A stretch of DNA of 64,000 bases from G965276675 sp965276675 (GTDB taxonomy: Bacteria > Acidobacteriota > Terriglobia > Terriglobales > Acidobacteriaceae). The notes beneath the pieces were generated by a model that worked only from the letters and a program-made list of their open reading frames with translations, was not told the DNA's origin and searched no databases. The position numbers and the translations under genes were made by a program. Below are positions 10,101 to 17,071 of the stretch, in pieces. Position 1 is the first letter of the stretch. Each line of letters opens with the position of its first letter. The stretch lies in NCBI GenBank assembly GCA_965276675.1, contig OZ255624.1, positions 4,030,001 to 4,094,000 of the forward strand, written 5' to 3'.

Positions 10101-10330
10101 TGGTCGATGTTCGAGCCCAGCGTGAAGAAGCGCTCAAAGGTATCGGTGATGTCGGCCTCGATCTGCTCCGGCGGCATGCCGGAGTAAAAGGTCGCCACCA
10201 CCACCACCGGCAGGTCGATCTTGGGAAAGAGGTCAACCGGCATGCTGGTGACATTGACCACGCCCACCACCAGCACAATCAGGCACGCCATGATGATGAA
10301 GAAGGGATAGCGAAGCGCAAATTTGGGCAT
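7172..10330 (-). CDS. RND efflux pump permease (AcrB/HAE1-like), 1052 aa
   Basis: Full-length inner-membrane RND transporter with the duplicated plan of six transmembrane segments and a large periplasmic loop in each half. The N-terminus (RYPFFIIMACLIVLVVG, then MPVDLFPKIDLPVV) is diagnostic. In transmembrane segment 4 the usual aspartate pair of AcrB is replaced by Asp-Asn (RLVDNSVIVLENIF), seen in some acidobacterial pumps and unlike classical multidrug pumps. Substrate is unknown; with no metal-binding methionine array obvious, a drug or organic solute is more likely than copper or silver. It starts one base after the fusion-protein stop. Confidence 0.95.
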   Translation of the reverse strand: MPKFALRYPFFIIMACLIVLVVGVVNVTSMPVDLFPKIDLPVVVVATFYSGMPPEQIEADITDTFERFFTLGSNIDHIESRSLTGVSLVKIYFRPGTDPNAALSNISNLAMADLRRLPPGTLPPVVLGMDASSQPVCLVTLKGKGLNETQLKDLAQFQVRNQIANVPGASVPQPFGGRYRQIMVYVDPLKLEAHNLSLMDVVNSVNSSNLILPAGDVRIGKKDYNIYANSQVPTPQEINDVPLKSVGNASVLVGDIGKAEDSGTLQTNIVRIDGQKSVYVPVLKQGGNSNTITIVNGMKEAVQHLVDIPSVLKTAVVFDQSLFVKGAINVLIKEASIGLLLTGLMILVFLGNVRATVAVLLSIPLSALMCLIAINGIGGSINTMLLGGLALAFSRLVDNSVIVLENIFRYMEEGESPYAAAARGGTEVALPVLAATVTTSIVFFPVAFLAGVSKYIFTDLALGVVFSIFASYVFAMTVVPLYCAKFIKLRHEDGREHKRSIFKRGVDTFNDYFQRMLNLYERLVFRCLEAPWLTTGAILGSIVVVLLLTGPFIGRSYFPRTDPGQFVINMKMPSGSRIEVSNSYVAQVEQEIRQVVPAHDLGIIVSNIGVTPDLSAIYTSNSSMDTAFVQVSLKEDHTVGSYAYMERVRRKLANDMPELQAYFQAGGLVDSVINQGLPAPVDIQVSGSNLDESYRLAQEIATKAKGLASVSDVLIPQNLRYPGLQLNIDRQKASLIGLSPKEIVDNVITALTSNGVIAPSFWIDPKTGNNYMLTVQYSNHNVENMSMEDFKQIPLRAPNNQQYTPLQSVASIGQINTPTEVDHYQLRRVIDVYVMPKAEPLQSVNREINSIVAGVQHSKNVRITVRGAVVNMNESFLRFGVGLILAIVLVYLILMAQFTSFIDPFIILMAIPPGLAGVALILFVTGSTLNIMSLMGVIMMAGVVVSNSILIVEFAGHLREHGRTVLQAIVESCKIRLRPILMTSLATLLGMIPMALGTEAGSEQYAPLARAIIGGLAVSVIVTVFLVPAVYLIVHRHDKARVEHGVLEETTA

Positions 10331-11635
10331 TTAGTTCTGCCCTCCCGCGGCTTCGCTGCCGCTCTCGGTCTTCTGGTCGTTGGGGTTCAGCTTCTCGGTG
10401 TGCGGCTGCACGATCTCACCCACCTGGTACTTCGACTGGCCACCATCGATCACCCGGTCACCCTCGCGCAGGCCGCTCGTAACCTCCAGCAACGTGCTGC
10501 CCTGGATCCCCAGTGTGACCGCTTTGCTCTGCACGCGGTTGTCGCCGTCCAGCACCAGCACCGTCGATTCGGTGCCATTGCGAACCACCGCTCCTTCCGG
10601 CACCGTGAGGATGTTGTTCTTGTGCTCGAGTTGCAGGCTTACATCGGCGTACATCCCGGGATCGATCGAGAGGTTCGCATTCGGCACATCGACCTCCGTC
10701 TCCATGGTGTGCGTCTGGAGACTGATGTCATGCGTAAAGCGCACCACCGTCCCGGTAAACGACCGGTTGAGCGCGCCCACATGCACCGTCACCGGAGCAC
10801 CCACCCGGATGTACTGCACATCGTCTTCCGGAACCGGCAGCCGCAGGCGCAGCAGGTCGCTCTGCGACAGCTTCACGATCGGCATGGATTGCGTCGACGA
10901 CGCCGTGCCGGCCTGGATCAGCGCGCCAGTATCGGCATAACGCCAGATGATGACACCCGCAAGCGGCGCGGTCACGGTGGCATACCCCGCCAGCGCCCCC
11001 ACGCGTTCATTGTCGGCGCTGGCGACGCCGGACTGCTGCTCGGCTCCCGACAGCGCGGACTTCGCCCCCTCCACCTGCGCCTCGGAGGCCAAATCTTTCG
11101 AGCGGGCATCGTCCAGCTCCTGCTGGGCGACGATGCCGGGCTGGCTGGCGGATGCATCCCGCAGCCGCACGTAGTTGGTGTGCAACGCCCCATGGAGCGA
11201 CTCGGCGCGCGTCACATCGTTCTTTGCCCGCGCGATCTCATCCCTGCTATGCGCCAGCTCAGAGACAGTGCCCTTCAGCTGCGCGCTCAACTCCGGCACC
11301 TCCAGCGTCGCCAGCACCTGTCCTTTGCGCACCTTGTCGCCGATATCTACGTTGATCCGCCGGATATACCCCGCGACCTTCGCATGCACCTCCACCATCT
11401 GGTACGGCTGAAACTGCCCGGCGAGCGAGAGCGTGTGCGCAATCGAGCCGCGCTGCACGGCGACCACATTCGCAACCGGCGTCTCCGCGGCATCCGTACG
11501 CGCTTGTGGATGCGAACAGCCTATTGGCAACCCGAGTGGCAGAAGAAAGAGCGGTATGGCAAGGGAGCCAATGCCTCTAAAAGCGGAAGACAGCCGAATG
11601 GGCGAAGGCCGCAACGGTCGCAATCGATGCATCAT
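10331..11635 (-). CDS. RND periplasmic adaptor (membrane fusion) protein, 434 aa
   Basis: N-terminal hydrophobic segment ending in GLPIGC suggests a lipoprotein, although Pro at -3 is atypical. It is followed by a lipoyl-like half (EVHAKVAGYIRRINVDIGDKV), an alpha-helical hairpin rich in Ala/Glu/Arg, the second lipoyl half (YATVTAPLAGVII), and a beta-barrel and membrane-proximal region (VPEGAVVRNGTESTVLVLD). It bridges the pump and the TolC-like channel. First gene of the three-gene operon; the stop codon directly abuts the pump's start. Confidence 0.93.
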   Translation of the reverse strand: MMHRLRPLRPSPIRLSSAFRGIGSLAIPLFLLPLGLPIGCSHPQARTDAAETPVANVVAVQRGSIAHTLSLAGQFQPYQMVEVHAKVAGYIRRINVDIGDKVRKGQVLATLEVPELSAQLKGTVSELAHSRDEIARAKNDVTRAESLHGALHTNYVRLRDASASQPGIVAQQELDDARSKDLASEAQVEGAKSALSGAEQQSGVASADNERVGALAGYATVTAPLAGVIIWRYADTGALIQAGTASSTQSMPIVKLSQSDLLRLRLPVPEDDVQYIRVGAPVTVHVGALNRSFTGTVVRFTHDISLQTHTMETEVDVPNANLSIDPGMYADVSLQLEHKNNILTVPEGAVVRNGTESTVLVLDGDNRVQSKAVTLGIQGSTLLEVTSGLREGDRVIDGGQSKYQVGEIVQPHTEKLNPNDQKTESGSEAAGGQN

Positions 11636-11729
11636 CGTGAAGATTCCTATACGTCAGCAATGTGGAGAGACCCGCGATCGGCTGCAAGGGTGCAGAGATC
11701 AGGAGCTAACGAGACCGTTAGCGTGCGAG

Positions 11730-12143
11730 CTACAGAAGCTGAAACGAAGGGGGAGGACGCAAGGAGCGCACCAGCAGCCACGCACGTGTCCGGCGCAGCG
11801 GCCGCTTCTGCGCCGCAAATGTGCCGGACTGCAAAAGGTGGCTAGGCATCGCGAGCAGAAGCAGCACTGCGCTGAGCATCGCCAGGGGGCGAGGAGCGCC
11901 GGACTGCATCGCCTCCGGCGCGTGACCGTCGATCTCTGCTGCAGCCTGGGCCGCTGCCGGCCGCTCTTTCTCTGACAGTAGCTTGGCCGCCGGAGCCGTC
12001 CGCATCTCTACCGTCCGGTAGAGTGACAACTTGTAATGGAGTCCCCATCCGAAGACCGCCCCGGCGAGCAGCAGAAAAATCGCGATGCTCAGCAGTTTCA
12101 CTTTGCGGGTTGGCAACGGGCGTAGCATTCGTAAGGGATGCAT
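11730..12143 (-). CDS. Small two-segment membrane protein upstream of the efflux operon, 137 aa
   Basis: Unrecognised protein with a basic N-terminus, one strong membrane segment (LLSIAIFLLLAGAVFGWGLH) and a second hydrophobic stretch (LAMLSAVLLLLAMPSHLL) separated by an Ala/Glu-rich linker, then a basic tail. Starts at 12143, 12128 or 12212 are possible. It lies 94 bp before the fusion protein on the same strand, so it may be the first gene of the efflux operon, possibly an accessory or a regulator anchored in the membrane. No known domain was seen. Confidence 0.55.
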   Translation of the reverse strand: MHPLRMLRPLPTRKVKLLSIAIFLLLAGAVFGWGLHYKLSLYRTVEMRTAPAAKLLSEKERPAAAQAAAEIDGHAPEAMQSGAPRPLAMLSAVLLLLAMPSHLLQSGTFAAQKRPLRRTRAWLLVRSLRPPPSFQLL

Positions 12144-12345
12144 GCATGTGGTAAGCCCACACACCACTTTCCTATTAAACCAGCTTTCCCGGAGATTTTC
12201 TAACCGGAGCATCCGCGTTGGCCCCCGCGCCGCCTCTCTTCACACGCCGTTCACTTTCCTGAGAGACATCGGCAACGCAGATACCAGCACGGGCTCCCCG
12301 GCATCAGAGCAGACAGGACCCTAGTGGGACGGGAGAGAAGACGGA

Positions 12346-13116
12346 ATGGGACGCTTAGACAACCATGTTGCTGTTGTAACCGGATCGAGCTCAGGCATCG
12401 GGCAGGGCATTGCGAAGAAATTCGCCGAAGAGGGCGCCAAGGTCATCATCGACTATCGCGGGCACCCCGAAGGCGCAGAGGCCACCCTCAAGATGGTCGA
12501 AGCAGCCGGCTCTAAAGGGGTCATTGTCCAGGCCGACGTCACCAAGACCGCCGACACGAAAAAGCTCGTCGACACCGCCTACTCGAGCTTTGGCTCCTGC
12601 GACATCCTGGTCAACAACGCCGGCATGGAAAAGAAAGCCATGTTCTGGGAGGTGCAGGAGCAGGACTACGACGAGGTGCTCGCCGTCAATCTCAAGGGCC
12701 CCTTCTTCCTCACGCAGTACTTCGTGCAAAAGCTGATGGCCGCTGACAAGTCCGGCCGCATCGTCAACATCTCCTCCGTCCATGAAGATATGGTCTTCCC
12801 CGGTTTCTCCACCTACTGCGTCTCAAAAGGCGGCATCCGCATGTTCATGCGCGACCTCTCCGTCGAGCTCGGCTCCAAAAACATCACCATCAATAACATC
12901 GCTCCCGGCGCCATCGAGACGCCCATCAACAAGAAGCTTATGGAGAACAAGAGCGAGATGGCCGCCCTGCTCCAGAACATTCCCCTCAACCGCCTCGGCA
13001 CCACGGAAGACGTCGCCAACCTGGCTGCCTTTCTAGCCTCTGACGACGCCGGCTACATCACCGGCTCCACCTATGTCATCGACGGCGGCCTCATGCGTAA
13101 CTACCACGAGCAGTAA
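12346..13116 (+). CDS. Short-chain dehydrogenase/reductase (glucose 1-dehydrogenase-like), 256 aa
   Basis: Classical SDR: the Rossmann motif TGSSSGIGQGIA at residues 12-23, NNAG in the middle, the catalytic Ser in VNISSVHE, and YCVSK with catalytic Tyr and Lys. The C-terminal sequence DGG-LMRNY is like bacterial glucose 1-dehydrogenases, which oxidise glucose to gluconolactone with NAD(P)+. Cofactor preference is not certain. A purine-rich GGGAGAG precedes the ATG. A GH15 gene starts 33 bp downstream, so the two are probably co-transcribed: hydrolysis to glucose, then oxidation. Confidence 0.88.
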   Translation: MGRLDNHVAVVTGSSSGIGQGIAKKFAEEGAKVIIDYRGHPEGAEATLKMVEAAGSKGVIVQADVTKTADTKKLVDTAYSSFGSCDILVNNAGMEKKAMFWEVQEQDYDEVLAVNLKGPFFLTQYFVQKLMAADKSGRIVNISSVHEDMVFPGFSTYCVSKGGIRMFMRDLSVELGSKNITINNIAPGAIETPINKKLMENKSEMAALLQNIPLNRLGTTEDVANLAAFLASDDAGYITGSTYVIDGGLMRNYHEQ

Positions 13117-13149
13117 CTCCATATCCGCGCGAAACGAGACACAAACGTA

Positions 13150-14967
13150 ATGGCAAGAATCGAAGACTACGCCATGATCGGCGATAGTGAGACGGCTGCG
13201 CTGGTGGGCCGGGATGGCTCCATCGACTGGCTCTGCTGGCCCAACTTCGCCTCCACCTCGTGCTTCGCCAAACTCCTTGGCTCGGACGAGAACGGCTTCT
13301 GGAAGATCGCCCCAGACGAACGGATCCTCCAGACCGGCCGCCGTTACGAAGAGCACACGCTCATCCTCGAAACCACCATCGAGACCAAAAAGGGCGTAGT
13401 CCAGATCCTCGACTTCATGCCCCCGCGCGGCGAGTACTCTCAGCTGGTCCGCGTGGTCAAGGGCCTGCGCGGCAAGGTGAAGATGAGGAGCGAGCTCGCC
13501 CTGCGCTTCAACTACGGCGCCGCTATCCCCTGGGTCATGCACATCGACGACGGCATCCGTGCAGAGGCCGGCCCAGACTCCGTCGTGCTCCGCTCCGCGG
13601 TCAAGATGCACGGCGATCACATGCGCAGCATTGGCGAGTTCACTGTCAGCACCGGCGACTCGGTCTCCTTCGTCCTCACCCACGGCAGCTATGGCAACTT
13701 CCACCACGACCTCCCGGAGCCCATCGATGTCGACGAAGCCTACAACAGCGCCAAGCAATACTGGACCGAGTGGGCCGGCCAATCCACCTATGAGGGCCAG
13801 CACCATGAGATGATCGAGCGCTCCCTCATCACGCTCAAGGCGCTCACCTACCGGCCCACCGGCGCCATCGTCGCCGCGCCCACCACCTCGATGCCGGAAG
13901 ACATCGGCGGCGTGCGTAACTGGGACTACCGCTACTGCTGGCTGCGCGACACCACCTTTACCCTGCTCGCGTTGATGAACGGCGGCTACTACGGCGCAGC
14001 CGCGGACTGGCTGGAGTGGCTGCGGCGCGCCGTCGCCGGTAGCCCCGCCCAGGCGCAGATCATGTATGGCATCGCCGGCGAGCGCACTCTCGTCGAGTGG
14101 GATGTGGACTGGCTCCCCGGCTATGAAAACTCGGCCCCGGTCCGCATCGGCAACGCCGCCCACAAGCAGCTCCAGCTCGACATCTACGGCGAAACCCTCG
14201 ACGCCTTCTACCAGGCCTACGGCAACCTGGGCGAACATCACAAGATCGACTTCCCCCTCCTCACCGCTCTGGTGAATCACCTGGAAACCATCTGGGAGCT
14301 ACCCGACGACGGAATCTGGGAGACCCGCGGGGGCCGCCAGCACTTCGTCTACTCCAAAGTGATGGCTTGGGTCGCCTTCGACCGCGCCGTCAAGCTGGCG
14401 GAAAAAGCCAAGTTCGACGCGCCGGTCGCCCGCTGGAAGAAGACCCGCGACGCCATCCACAAGCAGGTCTGCAAAAAGGGCTTCAGCAAAAGCCGCAACA
14501 GTTTCGTGCAGCACTACGGCACCCGGCAACTGGACGCCTCGGTCCTGCTCATCCCCATGGTCGGCTTTCTACCTCCCACCGATCCACGCGTCAAAAGCAC
14601 CGTTGAGGCCATCGAAAGGCACCTCACAGAGGACGGCCTGGTCATGCGCTACAACCCAGCCAAGTCCCCCGACGGACTGCCCGGCAAGGAAGGCGTCTTC
14701 CTCGCCTGCAGCTTCTGGATGGTCAGCAACCTCAAATTCATCGGACGAGACGCCGACGCGCTCGCGCTCTTCAATCGAGTGGTCGGCCTGGCCAACGATG
14801 TCGGCCTACTCTCCGAGGAGTACGACGTCAAGCGCAAACGCCTGGTCGGCAACTTCCCCCAGGCCTTCTCCCACATCGCGCTCCTCGGCGCCGCCTACCA
14901 CCTCTTCGGCACCGCCAGACACGCCCGCCACAACGCCACCGAGGGCCAGACCAGCAATCGCTGCTAA
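13150..14967 (+). CDS. Glycoside hydrolase family 15 protein (glucoamylase/trehalase-like), 605 aa
   Basis: The N-terminal beta domain begins with IEDYAMIGDSETAALVGRDGSIDWLCWP, characteristic of the trehalase/glucoamylase-like GH15 group. The (alpha/alpha)6 barrel carries GGVRNWDYRYCWLRD, the conserved active-site block. There is no signal peptide, so it is cytoplasmic and likely acts on trehalose or short alpha-glucans. Length (about 600 aa) is usual. It shares an operon with the SDR upstream. The opposite strand contains a long but spurious open frame produced by GC-rich codon bias. Confidence 0.92.
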   Translation: MARIEDYAMIGDSETAALVGRDGSIDWLCWPNFASTSCFAKLLGSDENGFWKIAPDERILQTGRRYEEHTLILETTIETKKGVVQILDFMPPRGEYSQLVRVVKGLRGKVKMRSELALRFNYGAAIPWVMHIDDGIRAEAGPDSVVLRSAVKMHGDHMRSIGEFTVSTGDSVSFVLTHGSYGNFHHDLPEPIDVDEAYNSAKQYWTEWAGQSTYEGQHHEMIERSLITLKALTYRPTGAIVAAPTTSMPEDIGGVRNWDYRYCWLRDTTFTLLALMNGGYYGAAADWLEWLRRAVAGSPAQAQIMYGIAGERTLVEWDVDWLPGYENSAPVRIGNAAHKQLQLDIYGETLDAFYQAYGNLGEHHKIDFPLLTALVNHLETIWELPDDGIWETRGGRQHFVYSKVMAWVAFDRAVKLAEKAKFDAPVARWKKTRDAIHKQVCKKGFSKSRNSFVQHYGTRQLDASVLLIPMVGFLPPTDPRVKSTVEAIERHLTEDGLVMRYNPAKSPDGLPGKEGVFLACSFWMVSNLKFIGRDADALALFNRVVGLANDVGLLSEEYDVKRKRLVGNFPQAFSHIALLGAAYHLFGTARHARHNATEGQTSNRC

Positions 14968-14989
14968 GCCTCAGCAGCGCAAACAAACC

Positions 14990-15165
14990 GGGTGCCCCAT
15001 CCTTTCCGCCCCATCTCCCACATCACGGGAGCGCAAAAGGGTGGGTCAGCGCGAAGCGCTCCGCTCTTCAACTCCCCTACGAGTGGGCGTCTACCCCTCC
15101 TCTCGCATCTCCTCCACCGTGTCATCCCGAGCGCAGCTGAGGGATCTGCTGTTCCCTGCCGTACC
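14990..15165. repeat. Dispersed intergenic repeat, left copy flanking the symporter gene
   Basis: Two modules are seen: GGGTGCCCCATCCTTTCC at about 14989-15006 with its partly complementary partner AAAAGGGTGGGT at 15035-15046, and TGTCATCCCGAGCGCAG at 15120-15136 followed by GAGGGATCTGC. Both modules recur in the same order at 16592-16752, on the other side of the symporter gene. No gene is encoded. Confidence 0.7.
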
Positions 15166-15217
15166 CAACCCGAGCCCACCCATTTGTGATAACGTCGGCA
15201 ACGAGGCCGCACACACG

Positions 15218-16549
15218 ATGAATGTAGGCAGTCCGTCAGGACAAGAAATCTCCGCCCCGGAGAGCGGATCGGGCCACTACGGAAAAGCGCTCGCTATCGT
15301 CACCACGCTCTTCTTCATGTGGGGATTCCTCACCAGCCTCAATGACATTCTCGTCCCCCACCTCAAGCAGATCTTCGACCTCAACTACGCCAAGGCCACG
15401 CTCGTCCAGTTCGCCTTCTTCTCCACCTACTTCGTCATCGCCCTGCCCTCCGGCAAGGTAGTCGAGTGGATCGGCTACAAGAAGACCATGGTCTTCGGCC
15501 TCTGCGTCATGGCGGCCGGCGCCTTTCTCTTCGTTCCCGCGGCCAGCGTTCCGTCCTTCCCGCTCTTCCTCATCGCACTGATCGTGCTGGCCGCCGGCGT
15601 CACCATGCTGCAGGTCGCGGCCAATCCCTATGTCACGGTTCTGGGACCCCCGCGCACCGCCTCCAGCCGCCTCAACCTGACCCAGGCCTTCAACTCGCTC
15701 GGCACCACCATCGCGCCCAAGTTCGGCAGCCTGCTCATTCTCACTGGCGTCGGGCTGACCGCCGCCCAGTTGACCACCATCTCCGGTCCGGCGCTGCAGG
15801 CCTATAAACTGCGCCAGGCCTCCTCGGTCAAGCTACCGTACATCGGTATCGGCATCGCGCTCATCCTGCTCGCCCTGGCCATCGCCATTCTCAAGCTGCC
15901 CCGCATCCAGACCACGAGCGAGTTTCGCCCCAGCGGCGATCCGAACAATGCGCTCGGCAGCATCTGGGAGCACCGCCACGTCTGGCTCGGCGCCATCGGC
16001 ATCTTTACCTACGTCGGGGCAGAGGTCTCGATTGGCAGCTTCCTGGTGAACTACTTCAGCCAACCCAACACCGGCGGCATGACCGAAAAGGCTGCTGCCG
16101 GCCTCGTCTCCTTCTACTGGGGAGGCGCCATGGTGGGCCGCTTTATCGGCTCCGCCGTGCTCCAGCGGGTCAAGACCGGCCCCCTCGTCGGCGTCGTCTC
16201 CATCATCGCCTGCGCGCTGGTCTGCCTCTCCATCGTCAGCTTCGGGCACGTCGCCGTCTGGACTATCCTGCTGGTCGGCCTCTTCAACTCTGTCATGTTC
16301 CCCAGCATCTTCACCCTGGGTATCGAGGGCATGGGTCCCCTCACCGGCAAGGCCTCAGGCCTGCTGGTCATGGCCATTGTGGGTGGCGCCGTCATCCCGG
16401 AGATCGAAGCGCTGCTGGCCGACCGCATCGGCCTTCACCACGCCTTCATCATCCCAGCGCTCTGCTACATCTTCATCGCCTATTACGGCTTCGTGGGCTC
16501 CCGCCCCACTGGCAAACAAGCACGCCTGGTCGCAGCCGAACCCGCTTAG
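15218..16549 (+). CDS. FucP-like MFS sugar:proton symporter, 443 aa
   Basis: The first transmembrane segment reads TTLFFMWGFLTSLNDILVPHLK, diagnostic of the FucP/glucose-galactose transporter branch of the MFS. About twelve hydrophobic segments follow, with QVAANPYVTVLGP and NLTQAFNSLGTTIAP, both family-conserved. The ATG at 15218 gives the expected short hydrophilic N-terminus; the open frame continues upstream only across the GH15 gene and the repeat and should not be counted. It should import fucose, glucose, galactose or a related monosaccharide with protons. Both flanks are dispersed repeats. Confidence 0.92.
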   Translation: MNVGSPSGQEISAPESGSGHYGKALAIVTTLFFMWGFLTSLNDILVPHLKQIFDLNYAKATLVQFAFFSTYFVIALPSGKVVEWIGYKKTMVFGLCVMAAGAFLFVPAASVPSFPLFLIALIVLAAGVTMLQVAANPYVTVLGPPRTASSRLNLTQAFNSLGTTIAPKFGSLLILTGVGLTAAQLTTISGPALQAYKLRQASSVKLPYIGIGIALILLALAIAILKLPRIQTTSEFRPSGDPNNALGSIWEHRHVWLGAIGIFTYVGAEVSIGSFLVNYFSQPNTGGMTEKAAAGLVSFYWGGAMVGRFIGSAVLQRVKTGPLVGVVSIIACALVCLSIVSFGHVAVWTILLVGLFNSVMFPSIFTLGIEGMGPLTGKASGLLVMAIVGGAVIPEIEALLADRIGLHHAFIIPALCYIFIAYYGFVGSRPTGKQARLVAAEPA

Positions 16550-16591
16550 CCCGTCGCATTTGGCGGGTGGCTCCCCATGGTCTAAACAAGG

Positions 16592-16755
16592 CGGGTGCCC
16601 CATCCTTGCGAAGCCCACAAGTTTTGCTTTTGCAACTCTGGAGCGCAAGGGTGGGTGATGCGCCTGCGCATGCCTGGACAGTCCACTCCATTCCCCCACT
16701 GTCATCCCGACCGGAGTTGCGCCGCAGGCGGCAACGCAGCGGAGGGACCTGCATT
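16592..16755. repeat. Dispersed intergenic repeat, right copy flanking the symporter gene
   Basis: GCGGGTGCCCCATCCTTG at about 16592-16609, then GGAGCGCAAGGGTGGGTG at 16640-16657, then TGTCATCCCGACCGGAG at 16700-16716 and GGAGGGACCTGC. Same order and orientation as the left copy at 14990-15165. Between the modules, GTTGCGCCGCAGGCGGCAAC is a small hairpin insertion absent from the left copy. Confidence 0.7.
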
Positions 16756-16901
16756 ACCACCCCCACCCACCAAAGCTGCCGTAAGCGACCAGCCCAAAAC
16801 GGGAAGCCAAGTGATGCTTCTTCCGATCAGTTGGCGTACTCCACACCGGAACTATCTAGACTGGAAGTATGGGTGTGAGCACGGCAACCGATGGCTTCAC
16901 G

Positions 16902-17001
16902 TAACCCGTTTGTTTGCAGGACTTTGCTGGTAACTCCATTGCTGCGAGGACTTTAGCGGAAGTGCCCACCCTTAACCCTTTGTTTAGAGGACTTTAGCCT
17001 G
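16902..17001 (+). repeat. Short direct repeats: TAACCC..TTTGTTT..AGGACTTT motif
   Basis: Copy a (16902-16930) reads TAACCCGTTTGTTTGCAGG then ACTTTGCTGG. Copy c (16973-17001) reads TAACCCTTTGTTTAGAGG then ACTTTAGCCTG. A shorter copy b, AGGACTTTAGCGG, lies at 16947-16959. A related pair, GGAAGTATGGG (16863) and GAAAGTATGGG (17001), brackets the array. No ORF. It lies between fucP-like and sucA, which converge. Confidence 0.6.
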
Positions 17002-17010
17002 AAAGTATGG

Positions 17011-17031
17011 GGGAGGGGGGTACCCCCTCCC
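17011..17031. terminator. GC-rich hairpin downstream of sucA
   Basis: GGGAGGGGG at 17011-17019 pairs perfectly with CCCCCTCCC at 17023-17031 around a GTA loop. It sits 40 bp past the sucA stop (minus strand) and could terminate it; there is no clear T-run. Confidence 0.45.
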
Positions 17032-17071
17032 TCTACGCCAAAAGAGTCACACATCCTGCCCGATTCCCGAT

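Noticed and set aside
10100..11845. 581-codon plus-strand open frame over the fusion-protein gene
   Set aside because: Arg/His/Gln-rich shadow of the well-supported adaptor gene on the other strand.
13033..14280. 415-codon open frame on the minus strand
   Set aside because: It lies opposite the GH15 gene, has Gly/Val/Ala/Glu-rich low-complexity translation typical of an antisense GC-rich frame, and no ribosome-binding site.
14603..15217. Upstream extension of the symporter reading frame
   Set aside because: Runs through the end of the GH15 gene and the repeat; the symporter family starts just before the first membrane helix at 15218.
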